Shown piece after piece: positions 1-12,309 of a DNA stretch of 64,000 nt. Made by a program: the position numbers and the translations under genes. The notes under the pieces were generated by a model. That model saw only the letters and a list, made by a program, of their open reading frames with translations, ran no database searches and was not told where the DNA came from. Within the stretch, counting starts at the first letter, position 1, and each line of letters opens with the position of its first letter. The stretch is from assembly GCA_032622095.1 (NCBI GenBank), contig CP136063.1, positions 6,551,814 to 6,615,813 of the forward strand, given 5' to 3'. This stretch comes from Siphonodentalium dalli (taxonomy: Eukaryota > Mollusca > Scaphopoda > Gadilida > Siphonodentaliidae).

Positions 1-231
1 CTAACTTATCAGTTGCATGCACCCGAACAAGTACATAATTTATCACATAATTTGGCCATAAAAGCAGTTTCATAATTATCGGTAATAGACACGTTTAATA
101 TCAGCGCGTGCGATGACGTCACGGCGTTCTTCAAATAACTGGCGATCGCTGTAGCTTATATGATTGTTGTTTTCGATGAATATTGCGCGTTGCTTCGGGT
201 TTATTTGATCATGTGATAAAAGGTATCCCAC

Positions 232-356
232 ACTCGTCCTATTTTATACGTAATTTATCAACCTCGTCCTCTAAATTCTATTTGAGCCTCGGTAAACCTC
301 GGCTCAAATCGAATTTAGTGAACTCGGTTGATAAATTCCGTATAAACTAGAAACTC
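232..356. repeat. Fold-back (long imperfect inverted repeat)
   Basis: The arms pair around the centre GCCTCGGTAAACCTCGGC. Outward, TAAATTCTATTTGAG faces CTCAAATCGAATTTA, then ATCAACCTCG faces a CGGTTGAT-type arm, then TTTATACG faces CGTATAAA. No coding potential is visible. The layout (CTCGTCC near the left end, AAACTCATG near the right end) resembles another fold-back at 51795-51905, so these may be two members of one family. Confidence 0.7.
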
Positions 357-378
357 ATGTGAGATCCTCTATATGTCT

Positions 379-755
379 TTAACCCTTTACCCAACAAACC
401 GGCCAAAACCGTCCAAATAAAGCTTCAACAGCCTAAAATATCTTGGGTCTGTCTCAATAAAACCATACAAATATGGATATCATTGGAACCGGCTCATTGA
501 CCGCATTGTGATGGTTACAGTTATGCCCTGTGCCAATGCATTCTCTTATATATGCGAGTCGACCATAGATCGCCTCGCATATATAAGAGAATGCATAGGC
601 CTAAACAAAATATTTTTCTACATTCTTTGACAATTTTTTAATTTTTAATATGTTAAGCCAATGCATTCTCTTATATATGCGAGGCGACCTATGGTCGAGT
701 CGCATATATAAGAGAATGCATTGGCACAGGGCCGTTCTGTTGGGTAAAGGGTTAA
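379..755. mobile_element. TTAA-flanked MITE, family A, full length
   Basis: The element begins TTAACCCTTTACCCAACA and ends with the exact reverse complement TGTTGGGTAAAGGGTTAA. It holds two ~69-bp palindromes (532-600 and 657-725), each built from GCCAATGCATTCTCTTATAT-type arms around a GTCGACC/GGTCGCC centre, separated by an AT-rich spacer. TTAA at both outer ends followed by CCC-starting inverted repeats is the usual signature of piggyBac-type insertions, so I infer a non-autonomous piggyBac-like MITE. It encodes no transposase. Other copies lie at 3491, 4546, 22565 and 36128. Confidence 0.85.
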
Positions 756-889
756 CGAAAATATTCTAACTCAGCAATACACTCTTAGACAATACTGTCG
801 GTTTGACGGTGTCGGACCGTCGTCATCCGACGGTCCCATACCGTTTCATCAGTTGTATGTGAATCAGAGTTGTTTTATGTTAAAATTGT

Positions 890-2080
890 GCATGTTTCCA
901 AGTTCATACCGTCAAAATTCAACAATATATTTATCGGCGACAAAATTATATACGGTATTGACTCCATACAGTATGACTGAATCGGGCTCTACTGATATTC
1001 ATTATTTATTACTAATTGTTTGTATTAAGTGCACTTATGTGTGTCATTCTATGCAATGCTGAGATATGTCTTCGCTTGCGTCCGTTATAACGTTATTTTC
1101 ATAAGCGGTTACTGTTATCAATCACGAATGTCTTTCTCCATGTCATCGTCACGCTGAAAACATAATTGTTTTTTTTGTTTTTGGGGAAATTGTTATCTAT
1201 AAACGTGTGGACTAATGTTATAACTGTCTGACTTCGGTTCCTATATTAGCTAAATTGTGACAATTGTGGGTTGTCGTCGATGTGCCATTTCGAGCTATCG
1301 GCTATGACTTATCTTCATTCGTCTCAGTGTTGATGTTGAAATTGACAGTGATGTGACTATCACAACACATACATTTACTGGCAAAACATGACACATGTAC
1401 ATCTGCTAGACTAATTCACAGGAGCTTCGATTTCTGGTGACAATAATAACAACAAAAACAACGTTCACACTGTTCTGATTGTTTTGAAGCACATACATTA
1501 TTATGTTGACAGCGTTGTCAGTTTTTAACTTGACCATTCAATCCAGTTGAGAATGTTGCATTAGTTTATTAACTTATGCATGTACACATACACACGATGA
1601 TCTACTGGACTCACCAGAGTAATTCACAATAGCTTCGATAACAACAACAACACGGTAAACAATGAACTGATTCCGCGCAATGACGGATAATCACATATCT
1701 ATACAATTCCAACTTACGAGTACAACTATTACAATTCCAGGGACTGATTCATCCTATGTTCGTCAAATTTCATAGAAACGTGTCGATATGAGACATTGTG
1801 ATACTAGTGTACAGAGTTTGATGTATCATGCTATCAAATAGCATCGAACAATGTGGGACTCTATCGAAGAACGTTGTCCCCAGACCATCACGCATAGTTA
1901 TTATGGGCTTTACTGTTCTCGTGAAGGATTCAATCCAAACTTTCTAATATATTGTCGTGATGTACGCATTCACCTACTAAAACAAAAACTATATTTCCAA
2001 GTGACTGGACAATTGCACGGATTACATATTACCAAAACGTTTGCCATTAATATGTTTTACATTTACAGGTAGATACATTT
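890..2080 (+). repeat. Divergent relative of the interior of the 2.9-kb CACTG element
   Basis: Several blocks match the interior of the element at 41511-44449, in the same order. 'CATACCGTCAAAATTCAACA' with 'ACTCCATACAGTATGACTGA' matches 41640-41733. 'CACCAGAGTAATTCACA' onward through 'ATATGAGACATTGT' matches 43019-43200. A block near 1870-1945 matches 43325-43395. The terminal CACTG(A)n repeats are not visible here, so this is probably an old, end-eroded copy. Reading frames within it are short and not convincing. Confidence 0.6.
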
Positions 2081-2084
2081 TAAA

Positions 2085-2590
2085 GTTTTAACAGTAATAC
2101 ATGTAGCTTTCTTCCACTGTGTCTTAAAAGGGCATGCCCGATTCATATGTAAGAATAGTAGCGATTAGTATTACTAGTAGCTGAAGGATGGGATATTCAG
2201 CTACATGTTGTATTATAGTTTTTTTTATTTACAGCCATATTTATACAGTAGTCAGTGAAAGTCGAACACAGCGCATAGTTCTGGATTAAATGCCACGAGG
2301 CAGATACCACGTTTGATCCTCTTCAAATTTCAAAGTTTCATAAGTATTGTCTGTCACAATATGCAATGAGGATTTAAATTTCATCAAAAACAATGATCGT
2401 AATAGAAGACCTAAGATGAACGGTACAAACTATAACGGTCTGATCATTACGGGTTACAGTCTGCCAGTTATATAACAGTGTTGTACTGTGGGAGATGCTA
2501 AAGCATTATCTTATGTTAACGGTACAAGGTTGTCAGCGATGCTGTGCGGTAAGACACCATTAAAGTGACGGGCATTTTTCTAACAGTGAG
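2085..2590. other. No recognisable feature
   Basis: AT-rich single-copy-looking sequence. I see no coding-like frame, tandem repeat or element border in it. Confidence 0.5.
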
Positions 2591-2684
2591 TTAACCCATA
2601 GAGAGCCCCACACAGCCTGGAGCAGACGACACTATGTAGTGCATGCTTCCATCTGTGTGAGGCTCTCTATGGGTGAAGGGTTAA
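2591..2684. mobile_element. Short TTAA-flanked hairpin MITE, family B
   Basis: A 94-bp hairpin starts TTAACCCATAGAGAGCC and ends GGCTCTCTATGGGTGAAGGGTTAA-like (TTAA at both ends). The centre contains GAGCAGACGACACT, which recurs in the composite elements at 8203 and 48663. It is non-coding. A piggyBac-like MITE is likely from the TTAA borders. Confidence 0.75.
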
Positions 2685-2844
2685 ACACAAGAAACACTGC
2701 TCATTATATATGTTGACTGGATCATAGTGTTACCCATCAGAATAAGTCATAAAATAAAACAGTTCCAATGTTTTGAACGCGTGGATTATATTTCTACCGT
2801 AGATATTCATGGCATGATCTAACCTGACGCCTTCATTATATATA

Positions 2845-3106
2845 TAACATGTTCATAATATATATATATATGATCACATCCTACGCACGCACAATTACGG
2901 CGATGAGGCCTTTTAAAGTGCTATAAGCGTGTGTCTCTATGGCGCTATAAACTATCGGTCTCAACCCCCAGCATGCTACACATGTCCCCCAGTGCGACAA
3001 CTCCGCCATGAGCATATACCTTATAATTATTGCTATGCTACAGAGTATGCCTGGTGCGACCTTATAAGGGATATACACATGGTGGGGTTGTCGCACCAGG
3101 GGACCT
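2845..3106. repeat. AT microsatellite followed by an imperfect fold-back
   Basis: Two (AT)n runs at about 2838-2871 precede an inverted repeat. On the left, CCCCAGTGCGACAACTCCGCCATG (from about 2988) faces CATGGTGGGGTTGTCGCACCAGGGG-type sequence ending near 3105. Short reading frames on both strands here are a by-product of the inverted repeat. Confidence 0.55.
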
Positions 3107-3490
3107 GTGGCCTGCTATATTATCGGATTGGTTTAAGCACACACATTACTGTTTAATGCATGCCTGTATACAGGCATCTGTGTCGATTCTTGCTGGTCGG
3201 TGTTGAATCGGCGACCTCTGATGGCAATCAATTCGCGATTCAGATGTAGTAACTTATCGGTTCATGGATTTGTTCGTCCGTGATTTCGAACGAGAAGATC
3301 TTCCCAATTGAACGCCTCCGACAATATGTATCATGCAGTTATCGTATAGTGTTAGCTACACTTATACCACCGTTCACCATACATAGGAAGCAATCACTTC
3401 ACAAACAAATATACGTATACTATTAATATACATTAGGTATGTTCGGTTCAAATAATTCATTCATGTGAATGTAAGTGAGATTAGTTAACT

Positions 3491-3824
3491 TTAACCCTTT
3501 ACCCAACAAACGGGCCAAAACGGCCAAATAAAGCTGCAACAGCCTAAATTATCATGGGTCTGTCTCAATAAAACCATACAAATATGGATATCATTGGAAC
3601 CGGCTCATTGACCACATTGTGATCGTTACATTTATGCCCTGTGCCAATGCATTCTCTTACATATGCGAGTCGACCATAGGTCGCCTCGCATATATAAGAG
3701 AATGCATTGGCCTAAAAAAAAACTTTTTAACACTTTTTACCATTTTTTCTTACATTATTTAACAATTTTATAATTGTTAATGTGTTAAGCCAATGCATTG
3801 GCACAGGGCCGTTCTGTAGGTTAA
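3491..3824. mobile_element. Family A MITE with internal deletion
   Basis: It begins TTAACCCTTTACCCAACAAA like the full-length copy but ends in a damaged ...TTCTGTAGGTTAA. The first palindrome is present (about 3643-3712); the second is reduced to GCCAATGCATTGGC, so its arms have been deleted symmetrically to the tips. Such a collapse is what replication slippage across a hairpin would leave. Confidence 0.8.
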
Positions 3825-4528
3825 GTAAATACTAACACTCACCTCAAACACAAGACACAGTTCCAAGCGGACACAACAACTAACATTACCGTGGTCCAGT
3901 CATATATATAGGATCTGTGTGAGCGTACATTCGTGGGAATACATACGGTCATGGACTAAAACAGATCCAACACGCGCAGATATGCCTGAGTTTGATGTTG
4001 TTTGGTGTTGATTTACTTCTGCAATAAACCACTTTAATCAACGGTAGGGCATTCACATTTTTGGAATGCCAGTTGGTTTAAATATATCTTTTTTTTTTTA
4101 AAGCCAATTGGATCGAGGCACAAGTTTTAAAATATCTTAGCAACGCATCTTTTCCGCACACACTCAACATAGCACTTACATCCATCCATCATAACAATAC
4201 AACATCGTAAATTGATATAATGCTATCTTATGTTGATAAACTGCGTCTTGTTGATAATATAACAATTGTAACGGGCCGGTGAAAAAATGGTCGACTCTGA
4301 TTTGGTATAGATAAACATAAGTAAAATCAAGAAAGTTCAGTCAGAAATAAAGAGAAAATCGATAACCTGGTCGTACTCATATAACACTGTCTAGTTGAAT
4401 CATTTAGCGACGATATTATATGCATGGTAGTACGAGTGTAACGTCTTTGTGTTGTTCTAGTTGCTTTTGATAAACAGTATGTGTTTGATATGAAGATTAC
4501 TGAGCATAAACAAATGACATATATATGC
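3825..4528. other. No recognisable feature
   Basis: AT-rich sequence without a coding-like frame or repeat border that I can support. Confidence 0.5.
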
Positions 4529-4901
4529 GACGGCTATATTTACACTTAACCCTTTACCCAACAGAACGGCCATGTGCCAATGCATTCTCTTATATATGCG
4601 AGTCGACCATAGGTCGCCTCGCATATATACGAGAATGCATTGGCTTAACACATTATAAATTATAAAATTGTTAAAGAATGTAAGAAAAAAATGGTAAAAA
4701 GTGTTAAAAAAAGATTTATGTTAGACCAATGCATTCTCTTATATATGCGAGGCGACCTATGGTCGACTCGCATATATAAGAGAATGCATTGGCACAGGGC
4801 ATAACTGTAACCATCACAATGTGGTCAATGAGCCGGTTCCAATGATATCCATATTTGTATGGTTTTATTGAGACAGACCCAAGACGGCTATATTTACACT
4901 T
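4529..4901. mobile_element. Truncated family A MITE between 19-bp direct repeats
   Basis: The copy is inverted relative to the others (TTAACCCTTTACCCAACAGAACGG at its left end from 4546) and keeps both palindromes. It stops at GAGACAGACCCAA, so the opposite terminal inverted repeat is missing. The 19-mer GACGGCTATATTTACACTT stands immediately at both sides (4529-4547 and 4883-4901). A TTAA-type transposition would not make a 19-bp duplication, so a second event (abortive repair, retroposition or local duplication) is implied. Confidence 0.75.
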
Positions 4902-5137
4902 GGAAATATACAAACATTCCGATATCATTAGTATGTGTCTAAGTTAAAGGTAGACATGTTGGGACATAATAAACCGCGGAATTGTGTTGATTTAAAAGTA
5001 ACCATTGCCTGGACTTATTTCTCCCCACATGCATCATTTTGTCTTATAACAATCGCAATGTTAACCTTGGAAATTTGCAGTATACAGGGTTGTAGCGCAC
5101 AACGTATGCCTGTAATATGAAATGATATACCCACCGC

Positions 5138-5668
5138 GTGGATAGGAATAGTGTGGATTACATGATATGGACTCCCTCGTGGGGCGTGTGTCGGAATGGT
5201 GTGGATTACATGATATGGACTCCCTCATGTGGCGTGGGTCGGAATGGTGTGGATTACATGATATGGACTCCCTCGTGGGGCGTGTGTCAGAATGGTGTGG
5301 ATTACATGATATGGACTCCCTCGTGGGGCGTGTGTCGGAATGGTGTGGATTACATGATATGGACTCCCTCGTGGGACGTGGGTCGGAATGGTGTGGATTA
5401 CATGATATGGACTCCCTCGTGGGGCGTGTGTCGGAATGGTGTGGATTACATGATATGGACTCCCTCATGTGGCGTGGGTCGGATTGGTGTGGATTACATG
5501 ATATGGACTCCCTCGTGGGGCGTGTGTCGGAATGGTGTGGATTACATGATATGGACTCCCTCATGTGGCGTTGGTCGGAATGGTGTGGATTACATGATAT
5601 AAACTCCCTCATGTGGCGTGTGTCGGAATGGTGAGGATTACATGATATGGATTCCCTCATGGGGCAAT
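5138..5668. repeat. 48-bp minisatellite, 11 units
   Basis: The marker CATGATAT recurs every 48 bp at 5161, 5209 and so on to 5641. The core is GGTGTGGATTACATGATATG followed by GACTCCCTCGTGGGGCGTGT or its ATGTGGCGTGGGT variant. Because 48 is a multiple of three and the unit has no stop in several frames, both strands show long 16-residue-repeat reading frames. I treat these as by-products, since there is no flanking coding sequence or splice context. Confidence 0.9.
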
Positions 5669-5669
5669 C

Positions 5670-7050
5670 GGAACACTACTTGGACTAAAGTTATGTCAAT
5701 GTATAGATTGTATTATATGCATGGACTTAATACATAATTCAAGGTCCATGGTTGTTGAATGTATAACTTATTCACTACTATATTGATATTTGTTAACTGT
5801 CGCACGGTAGAATGCTCTGGGTATCATTAGTGAAGTTATCCACTACCCGCGTCCAAGACATGGTACATATATTGTATGCCCTGTCCATGACATGAGTAAC
5901 AGAAAACAGCGGCTATGTAAAAGTGATGTGAAACACTAAGTCTTGTCAAATTTGCGCGTAGTTCATATGTTTTTGTTCTCTGATGTGGGATAATCAGTAT
6001 TACCCACATATTATATACCAATATATTATATATACTAATTCAGCATCATTTATACATATATAAGCATATTATATGAACCCCAAATCCATGTATGTTACTA
6101 TACCATTGTTATTATGTATAGCGTATTTGGTGATCGAAATATAAGGACAATCAGTGCTTACACTATCTATGGAACTTCTCTGTATCGAGAGCAGCGGTCA
6201 AATGAAGACCAGAACTAATTAACATAAATTATGCGGACCACATGTTAAACTCAAGAAATGAGCCTTAGTACAAACCTATACGAAGCACCGGGTGATATAA
6301 AACGAATATATTCCTATTCTAGAGTCATTTCTTATTCTTATTCTCATTCCAATTCCACTCTATTCTCTTGGCGATATTTTCTAAGACCCGATTCCGATTC
6401 GAGGCAGCGTCCATCCGATACAGGCGGCTTAGAGCCGGGTTGTTATTTTCAACCGTGGACATCGCAATATTTCCGATCACCAAACGTACATCTTATTTAC
6501 TACATATATGACGATTAAACTTATCTCCAACAAGACTGTGCCCACTTCATAACCCCACACCGAAACGGCACAGTAGGTGCGTTTTGATTTTTCGATAATC
6601 TTAGTTGGGTAACATTCTTCCAGTTGAGATATTGTTTGGTAACTAACATCTCGGTTTTATTGACTGTATTGTTTTATTAAGACAATAATATGCCTTTAAA
6701 ACTTGGGAACAGACACATTTTCCGTTCACCGACAGTGGCACTGTCTGGTGCATATGTGTTGGAACAGGGTCAGATAAACATGTACAACTGGGATTAGGAC
6801 CAAGCCAGTTATGTCAGATCGAATCAGCCCGATTATCGATAACCGGGCCACACTCCTAAAATTAGACGAATTATTTGGCGATGCTACACGTTTGCGTAAC
6901 CGACTTCTGGTGATTGTTTTCATGAATGAATATCTTGGATTGTTGTTGGCTTGACGCCAAGCTAACTGTTATCTGTGAATACACTGACCAGGAATCTGTG
7001 GAATAGCAGACGTGCTAAATGAAGCGAGTCACCGGAATACCGACCGCGGT
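5670..7050. other. No recognisable feature
   Basis: AT-rich, with TATA-type low-complexity near 6015-6070. No coding-like stretch is strong enough to annotate. Confidence 0.45.
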
Positions 7051-7108
7051 GCGACGGGCGCGCGCATTCCACGTGAATTCCACGTGCGTGAATGCGCGTG
7101 CCCGTCGC
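7051..7108. repeat. GC-rich palindrome
   Basis: GCGACGGGCGCGCGCATTC faces GTGAATGCGCGTGCCCGTCGC around the centre CACGTGAATTCCACGTG. It is a local GC- and CpG-rich island in AT-rich DNA and can form a strong hairpin. Confidence 0.75.
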
Positions 7109-7308
7109 CTATTTGTACTGTCTGTGTCTAGTAATTTAATTTAAGAATCTTCGTTAAACGTCTCAGAAAAATGACTCAGTGGCACCAGTGGTTATCTGTG
7201 CTAAATTTAGCTACATATCCACACACACATAACTATTATAAGTTTTATGATTCAATTATCGTTTACAGACACAGTAGGGAAATTTAAGGAGGTCGCTTGC
7301 TGTTCATA

Positions 7309-7464
7309 CATTGAACCACTCCTAGTCGTACCGTGGTTATGCCACCTGGTGTGTGTTTGCCTCATATCATAATGATTTAGGGGACATCGAACCACTCCCA
7401 GTCGTACCCTGGTTATGCCACCTGGTGTGTGTTTGCCTCGTATCATAATGATGTCGGGGACATC
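7309..7464. repeat. 78-bp direct duplication
   Basis: The block starting GAACCACTCCTAGTCGTACC and ending GGGGACAT occurs twice in tandem (7311 and 7389) with few differences. Confidence 0.85.
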
Positions 7465-8202
7465 GAAATACACTAGGCGCATTTAAAGATGGGTTATCTC
7501 TTTAAATAACATATTTTAAATAGTTTCGTGGGTATAACATAATAGATATGAACTGAAGACCCCTGTCCGGAAAAGCTTCTATCAATTAATATTGATTTTA
7601 TTTCGAATATTTTATTATGAAATGAGATGATTAATTGAAGCACTTTATGTGTCTATACTTAGACCATTCGTGCGATGATATAGACATAGAGATCTTAGGC
7701 TACTCAATAGCTACGTCCCGAACGGCATATGTCCCAGATTGATTGATTGATTGTATTGCTTTATTCCATATTATAAGCGAAAATGAGTCTAATTAATATT
7801 TATATATGACCATATTGTAAAATAAAATGTCTGGTCTCTGTTAACAGTAACCACGATTGTTCGTTAGCTAAACATCCACAATGTTTACACCAGAAAATAT
7901 TCGAAATAAAATAATATTAATAGATAGGAGTCTTCGATTCATATTTAATAGATTATACCCCAGTAACTATATAATACGTGTTTACAAAGATATAATCCAC
8001 ATTTAAATGCAACTTAAAGCAAACACAAGTAAATACATTGACAATGTGTACACTGATGTCGATTAAGGTCAGGACCGTTACTTCCACAACGCATTAGGGG
8101 CGTGCAGTGCATCATTGCCTGACGTCTGCACCACATTAGAATATTGTCCGACGTTATATAATTCAGGAGACTCTGAAGACAAAGTTCGAATACCTCATTT
8201 TT
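7465..8202. other. Mostly featureless; short (GATT)n run
   Basis: A GATTGATTGATTGATT run at about 7738-7753 resembles the (AATC)n tail of a retroposon on the minus strand, but no element body could be delimited. Confidence 0.4.
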
Positions 8203-8425
8203 TTACCCTGTGCCAATGCATTCTCTTATATATGCGAGTTGACCATAGGTCGCCTCGCATATATAAGAGAATGCATTGGCCTAACAATTTTTTACAATTT
8301 AAATAATTTTGTCTTGTATTCTTTAACAATTTTATAATTTCACCCATACAGAGCCCCAGACAAACATGAGCAGACGACACTCTTCTATAGGCTTCTATAT
8401 ATGTGTGGGGCTCCCTGCAGGGTAA
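8203..8425. mobile_element. Composite hairpin element (family A palindrome plus family B module)
   Basis: The borders form an inverted repeat, TTACCCTG at the left and CAGGGTAA at the right. The left half carries the family A palindrome (GCCAATGCATTC...GAATGCATTGGC, about 8212-8280). The right half (8339-8425) carries the family B module with GAGCAGACGACACT in the forward sense. A sister copy at 48663 has the same left half but the family B module inverted. Confidence 0.75.
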
Positions 8426-8639
8426 TGGATGAGGATGTGACAGTGTGTACTCACGGCAGATCATAATTCACATTGTATATCCTCGGGAGGAATTTACTCC
8501 GAATGTAAACTCTCTGATTTTAAATTGTACCGTGATGCAGGGCATTAAGAGTCTCGCAAAATAATTTTGCAAGCCTGCCCAGCAAACCTTTAGACAACAA
8601 ACTGGACAACGTAAATATAGCCAATGTATATAATGGGTT

Positions 8640-8905
8640 ACTATCAGTTTATGTATACTATTTTTGTCTTTACTCCAGGCATACTAGTTTACTTTATGCC
8701 GGTAAATATTGTTGGCACTAAATGAAAAATGATTTCTCATACATGTACCGGTGTGACAAAATGCAACCAATTTGCACTACAAGATAGAATAAATACATAA
8801 ATAAATTTAGTTTAAAGCGTATATCCTCATAGAGCTCTTAGGCTTTACATCAATACATATACAATGATTATTAGAACATAGTAAAAACTATCGATTATGT
8901 ACAAT
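8640..8905. other. 3' flank of LINE fragment, no gene
   Basis: AT-rich. An 'AATAAATACATAAATAAATTTAG' run near 8790-8811 could be a degraded tail region, but its orientation does not match a clean poly(A) for the minus-strand LINE. Confidence 0.35.
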
Positions 8906-8913
8906 GGCTACCA

Positions 8914-10345
8914 TCAGTGGGTCGGATGATACACACGTTGAAACAGATGCGTTTTAAGTTTAGATGTGAACATTTTGAGCGACTGGGGTGCCCTCAAGTG
9001 ATCAGGCAATTTATTCCAGAGAAATGGCGAAGCCACGGAAAAGGCCCGGTCACCAGCTGTTACGAGGTCACCCGGTACAAACACGAGGCTGTGAGAACTT
9101 TCAGATCGCAGAGACCGCGGAGGAACATATCGAGAAATCAAGTCTGCCAAGTATGATGGGGCCTCGCTATTCAGACACTTGTGCGTTAATTTCCAAATTT
9201 TGAATTCAATCCGTTCCCTCGGAGGTAACCAGTGGAGCTCGCATAATAATGGCGTGACATGTTCATATTTACGGCTCATAAAAATAACTTGTGATGCAGA
9301 TTTCTGCACATTTCTGCAGCCGTACAACAGAGAATTGCAGTAGTCCAGACGACTGGTAACGAAGGCATGTACTAGCTGTTTTGTGGTCTCGACGTCGATA
9401 ACATTCCGCACCCTGCTGATATTTATAAGATGGTAATACGAGGAACTGCACACTTGCTCGACAGGTTCTCGTCCAAGAAATATCCGAGGTTACGGACTGT
9501 GCTGGATGGCGAGACAAGACTGTCTACAATGTTGATACTATGTTTAGAACATTTTGAAAGTTGCTGACGCAAACCAATATATATTATTTCAGTTTTATCT
9601 GCATTCAATTTTAAGAAGTTGATTGTCATCCATGATCGAATATCAGCGACACATCGTTCAAGCTTATATTTGGTAGAACGTGTGGAATCAAAATCCGGCT
9701 TAAAATAAATATACAGTTGTTTGTCATCTGCATAGAAGTGAAAAGATCATTCATGTCGTCTAATGAGGTCGCCAAGGGGTAGTACATATATAGTGTAGAG
9801 TAACGGCCCCAGCAAATATCCCTGTGGAACGCCGAATTTAAGAGAAGCGGCTCTCGATGTGGAACCGGAAACGGCAACCCCCTGCGCACGGTCGTGTAGG
9901 TAGGATCGAAACCAGTCCAATGCGGTCCCGACAATCCCAAGACGATCGGAAAGTCTGTTTAAAAGGACAACGTGGTCGATAGTGTCGAACGCTGCGCTTA
10001 CGTCGGGTAGCACGAGGCACGATGCCTGTTGTTTGTCCATGGCTTGCAGTATGTCATTCTGCACTCGCAAAAGCGCAGTTTCAGTACTGCAAAATGACCT
10101 ATACGCGGACTGGAAGACTTCGGCTGAACCAACCCCTTCAAGGTGGTAGCGGACTTGCTTGGCGACCTCACGCTCAATAACCTTCGACAAGGACAGATAT
10201 GAGACCGATCGGTAGTTTTTCAGCGTCTCCCGATCCAGCCCGGCTTCTTGATGAGCTATGAGTGGTGTTACAAGAGCCTGCTTCATCGGTGTTGGGAAAA
10301 CGCCGGTAGAAAGTGATGTGTTAACTATATCAAGAAGCACTACAT
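8914..10345 (-). pseudogene. CR1-group LINE, 3' half: reverse transcriptase plus C-terminal domain, frameshifted
   Basis: The minus strand encodes the reverse transcriptase half of a non-LTR retrotransposon. In order from 10340 downward I see a palm start with AFDTIDHVVLL, then GVPQG followed by GPLLYTIYV, then after a frameshift the catalytic YADD box (9723-9734), then LNADKTEI. After another frameshift comes a C-terminal part with SRLDYCNSLLYG, LHWLPPRERI and LWNKLPDHLR. The LDYCN...LHWLP...LP.HLR order is typical of the CR1/L2/Daphne group of LINEs. The endonuclease half is absent (5' truncated) and at least two frameshifts break it, so it cannot encode a working enzyme. The 3' end lies near 8910. 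No target-site duplication was found. Confidence 0.9.
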
Positions 10346-10349
10346 GTAT

Positions 10350-12271
10350 TAATTGTGTGGGGGTGTCGGGATCCTACGAACCCATCATGTACGACCCTGA
10401 TTGGTGCCGATCGTCTTCTCAGCAACTAGGTCATGACTCATAACACGACTGAGAATAGCCAACCACTAGCGTACATAGCAAGACGGTATTAAATAACGCA
10501 TACAGTAGAACAAACTTTTACAAAGAACTTTACAAATAAAACGCCCAAATAGGCAAACAAACAGTTTGTTTCCGCTCGAAGTCACTACTATTTAATATAG
10601 GCGCTGTATTATATATGAACTGATTAATGCGCATGTGTGCCATATATAACGTAAACTATTAGCATGCCAAGTGAATGCTGATGTAATATATTAATATCAT
10701 AAAGTATATTATAAAACATAAGATATTTACATAACAATACACAATATATAGATTGTCTAAAAGAGCCACCAGTTTATAGCGGAATTTACAAAACGAGTCC
10801 AGTAAATTATGTCAGGTGCGAGCCTTTGGTGAGGTGACGCGAGGTCCAGTCCAAATTTAATATACGAGTAAACTCTCCACTACAAACTGGGAGGAGTATA
10901 TTATATATATTATTTGGTCCAAAACATCAATAAGCCAAGCAACACGTGGCATGATTTATGTGTCACGTAACAGGGACGTGTGGCGTGTTGGAATGTCCAT
11001 TGTTGTAATGCAAACTTCAGCCCATTTCTATACCTAATTATCCAAGTTCAGAACTCATACCAAACGTTCCAACTGTTTACAATTACCAACCTACATGCAC
11101 AAGTATTATGGTTGCCAGTTATTGGAGACATGCTCATCCACCTATCGCGACGTCCCTACACGCGTACGCAACGGATGATTTACGCTTGCCTCGTGTTGGT
11201 GTTGTACCGGTGTGCATGGGGCACATTGAGTTACAAGAAAACCAATGTCAGAAATGGTAACGCGCTCAAGATCATATAGTATATACCCATGATTGTAATT
11301 ATAGAATATAAAATATATTGGTTTCGCGAATGACCAACTCAGAATTCCGTTAAAATAAAAATAACAACCAGCACCTAATTAACGAACCGGCGGCCGACTC
11401 GGCCGTCTCCGATCACAACCATAAGTGGGCTGCAGAACGATACATATCTAAAAAAGTTGAAATATAAGACTTACAAATTATCTTTTAAATTTATTTTATT
11501 GGGAATTGACATAGCTTGTCACTAACCAAAAATAAACATTATTGGCATAATAATGTGAAGGACAATAAACTAAATTGAAATTCCCAACTGCACCCTCCTG
11601 GTCGCGCAGTTCGACTTTTAAACCGGAAAAAAACAATTATCTATAAATAAAATGCCCATGGGACCACAGCTATCAATAAATTGCCGAACAGTATACACGC
11701 GGTGGGCGCTAATAAAATAGTCACGTGATAATCACGCCCGTATAAATCATATCCCACAAGTAAAACAAAACCTGCGAACGTGTGACGGTGTTGACTCGGA
11801 TGTGTATACTATTGAAAAACATGGCATATGATATATGTTTTAGTTAAAGTTACGGGCGGCGTTGGCGGTGGGTATGCTGTTAACATATTTAGTTCCGTCA
11901 AAAACCGCCATACACAGAAAGAATAGTAAAATATAGACATATTTTGTTCGTATACCAATCAGAAATATGGCATTAACAGTTTTTCTTTGTTATGTACACA
12001 AAAGCAAAAAACGTTACAAACCTGGCCTTTGTTTAGATCCGGATATGGAAAACATAAGGAGCCGTTTTTTGTTACTGTTTTCCTGACATGGAAATAATAA
12101 AGAGCGTTTATATAATTTGTGTGTGTTTAACCAATAAAATTTCGCTGTGATATGTAAACAGAAGCAACACTTATGTAACACGAGTATGTTCTTGTTTACG
12201 TATACCATCGTACGTCTTGACAACAATATAATATTTACGCGCTGGTTATGTTTGGCATAATTATGAACAAC

Positions 12272-12272
<1 letters not shown>
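10350..12272. other. Long stretch without recognised gene
   Basis: AT-rich sequence with scattered A/T runs. Longest frames are about 100 codons, which six frames of this base composition give by chance. A small GC palindrome (GGCGGCCGACTCGGCCGTC, about 11391) is the only structure noted. Confidence 0.45.

Positions 12273-12306
<34 letters not shown>
12273..12306. repeat. (AT)n microsatellite
   Basis: About 34 bases of perfect alternating AT. Confidence 0.95.

Positions 12307-12309
<3 letters not shown>

Noticed and set aside
2881-3156. Overlapping sense and antisense frames at 2.9-3.15 kb
   Set aside because: They mirror each other because the region is an inverted repeat.
5061-5660. Long repetitive reading frames on both strands over 5.1-5.7 kb as a repeat protein gene
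   Set aside because: They are forced by a stop-free 48-bp unit (multiple of three) and end with the array; no flanking coding or splice context.
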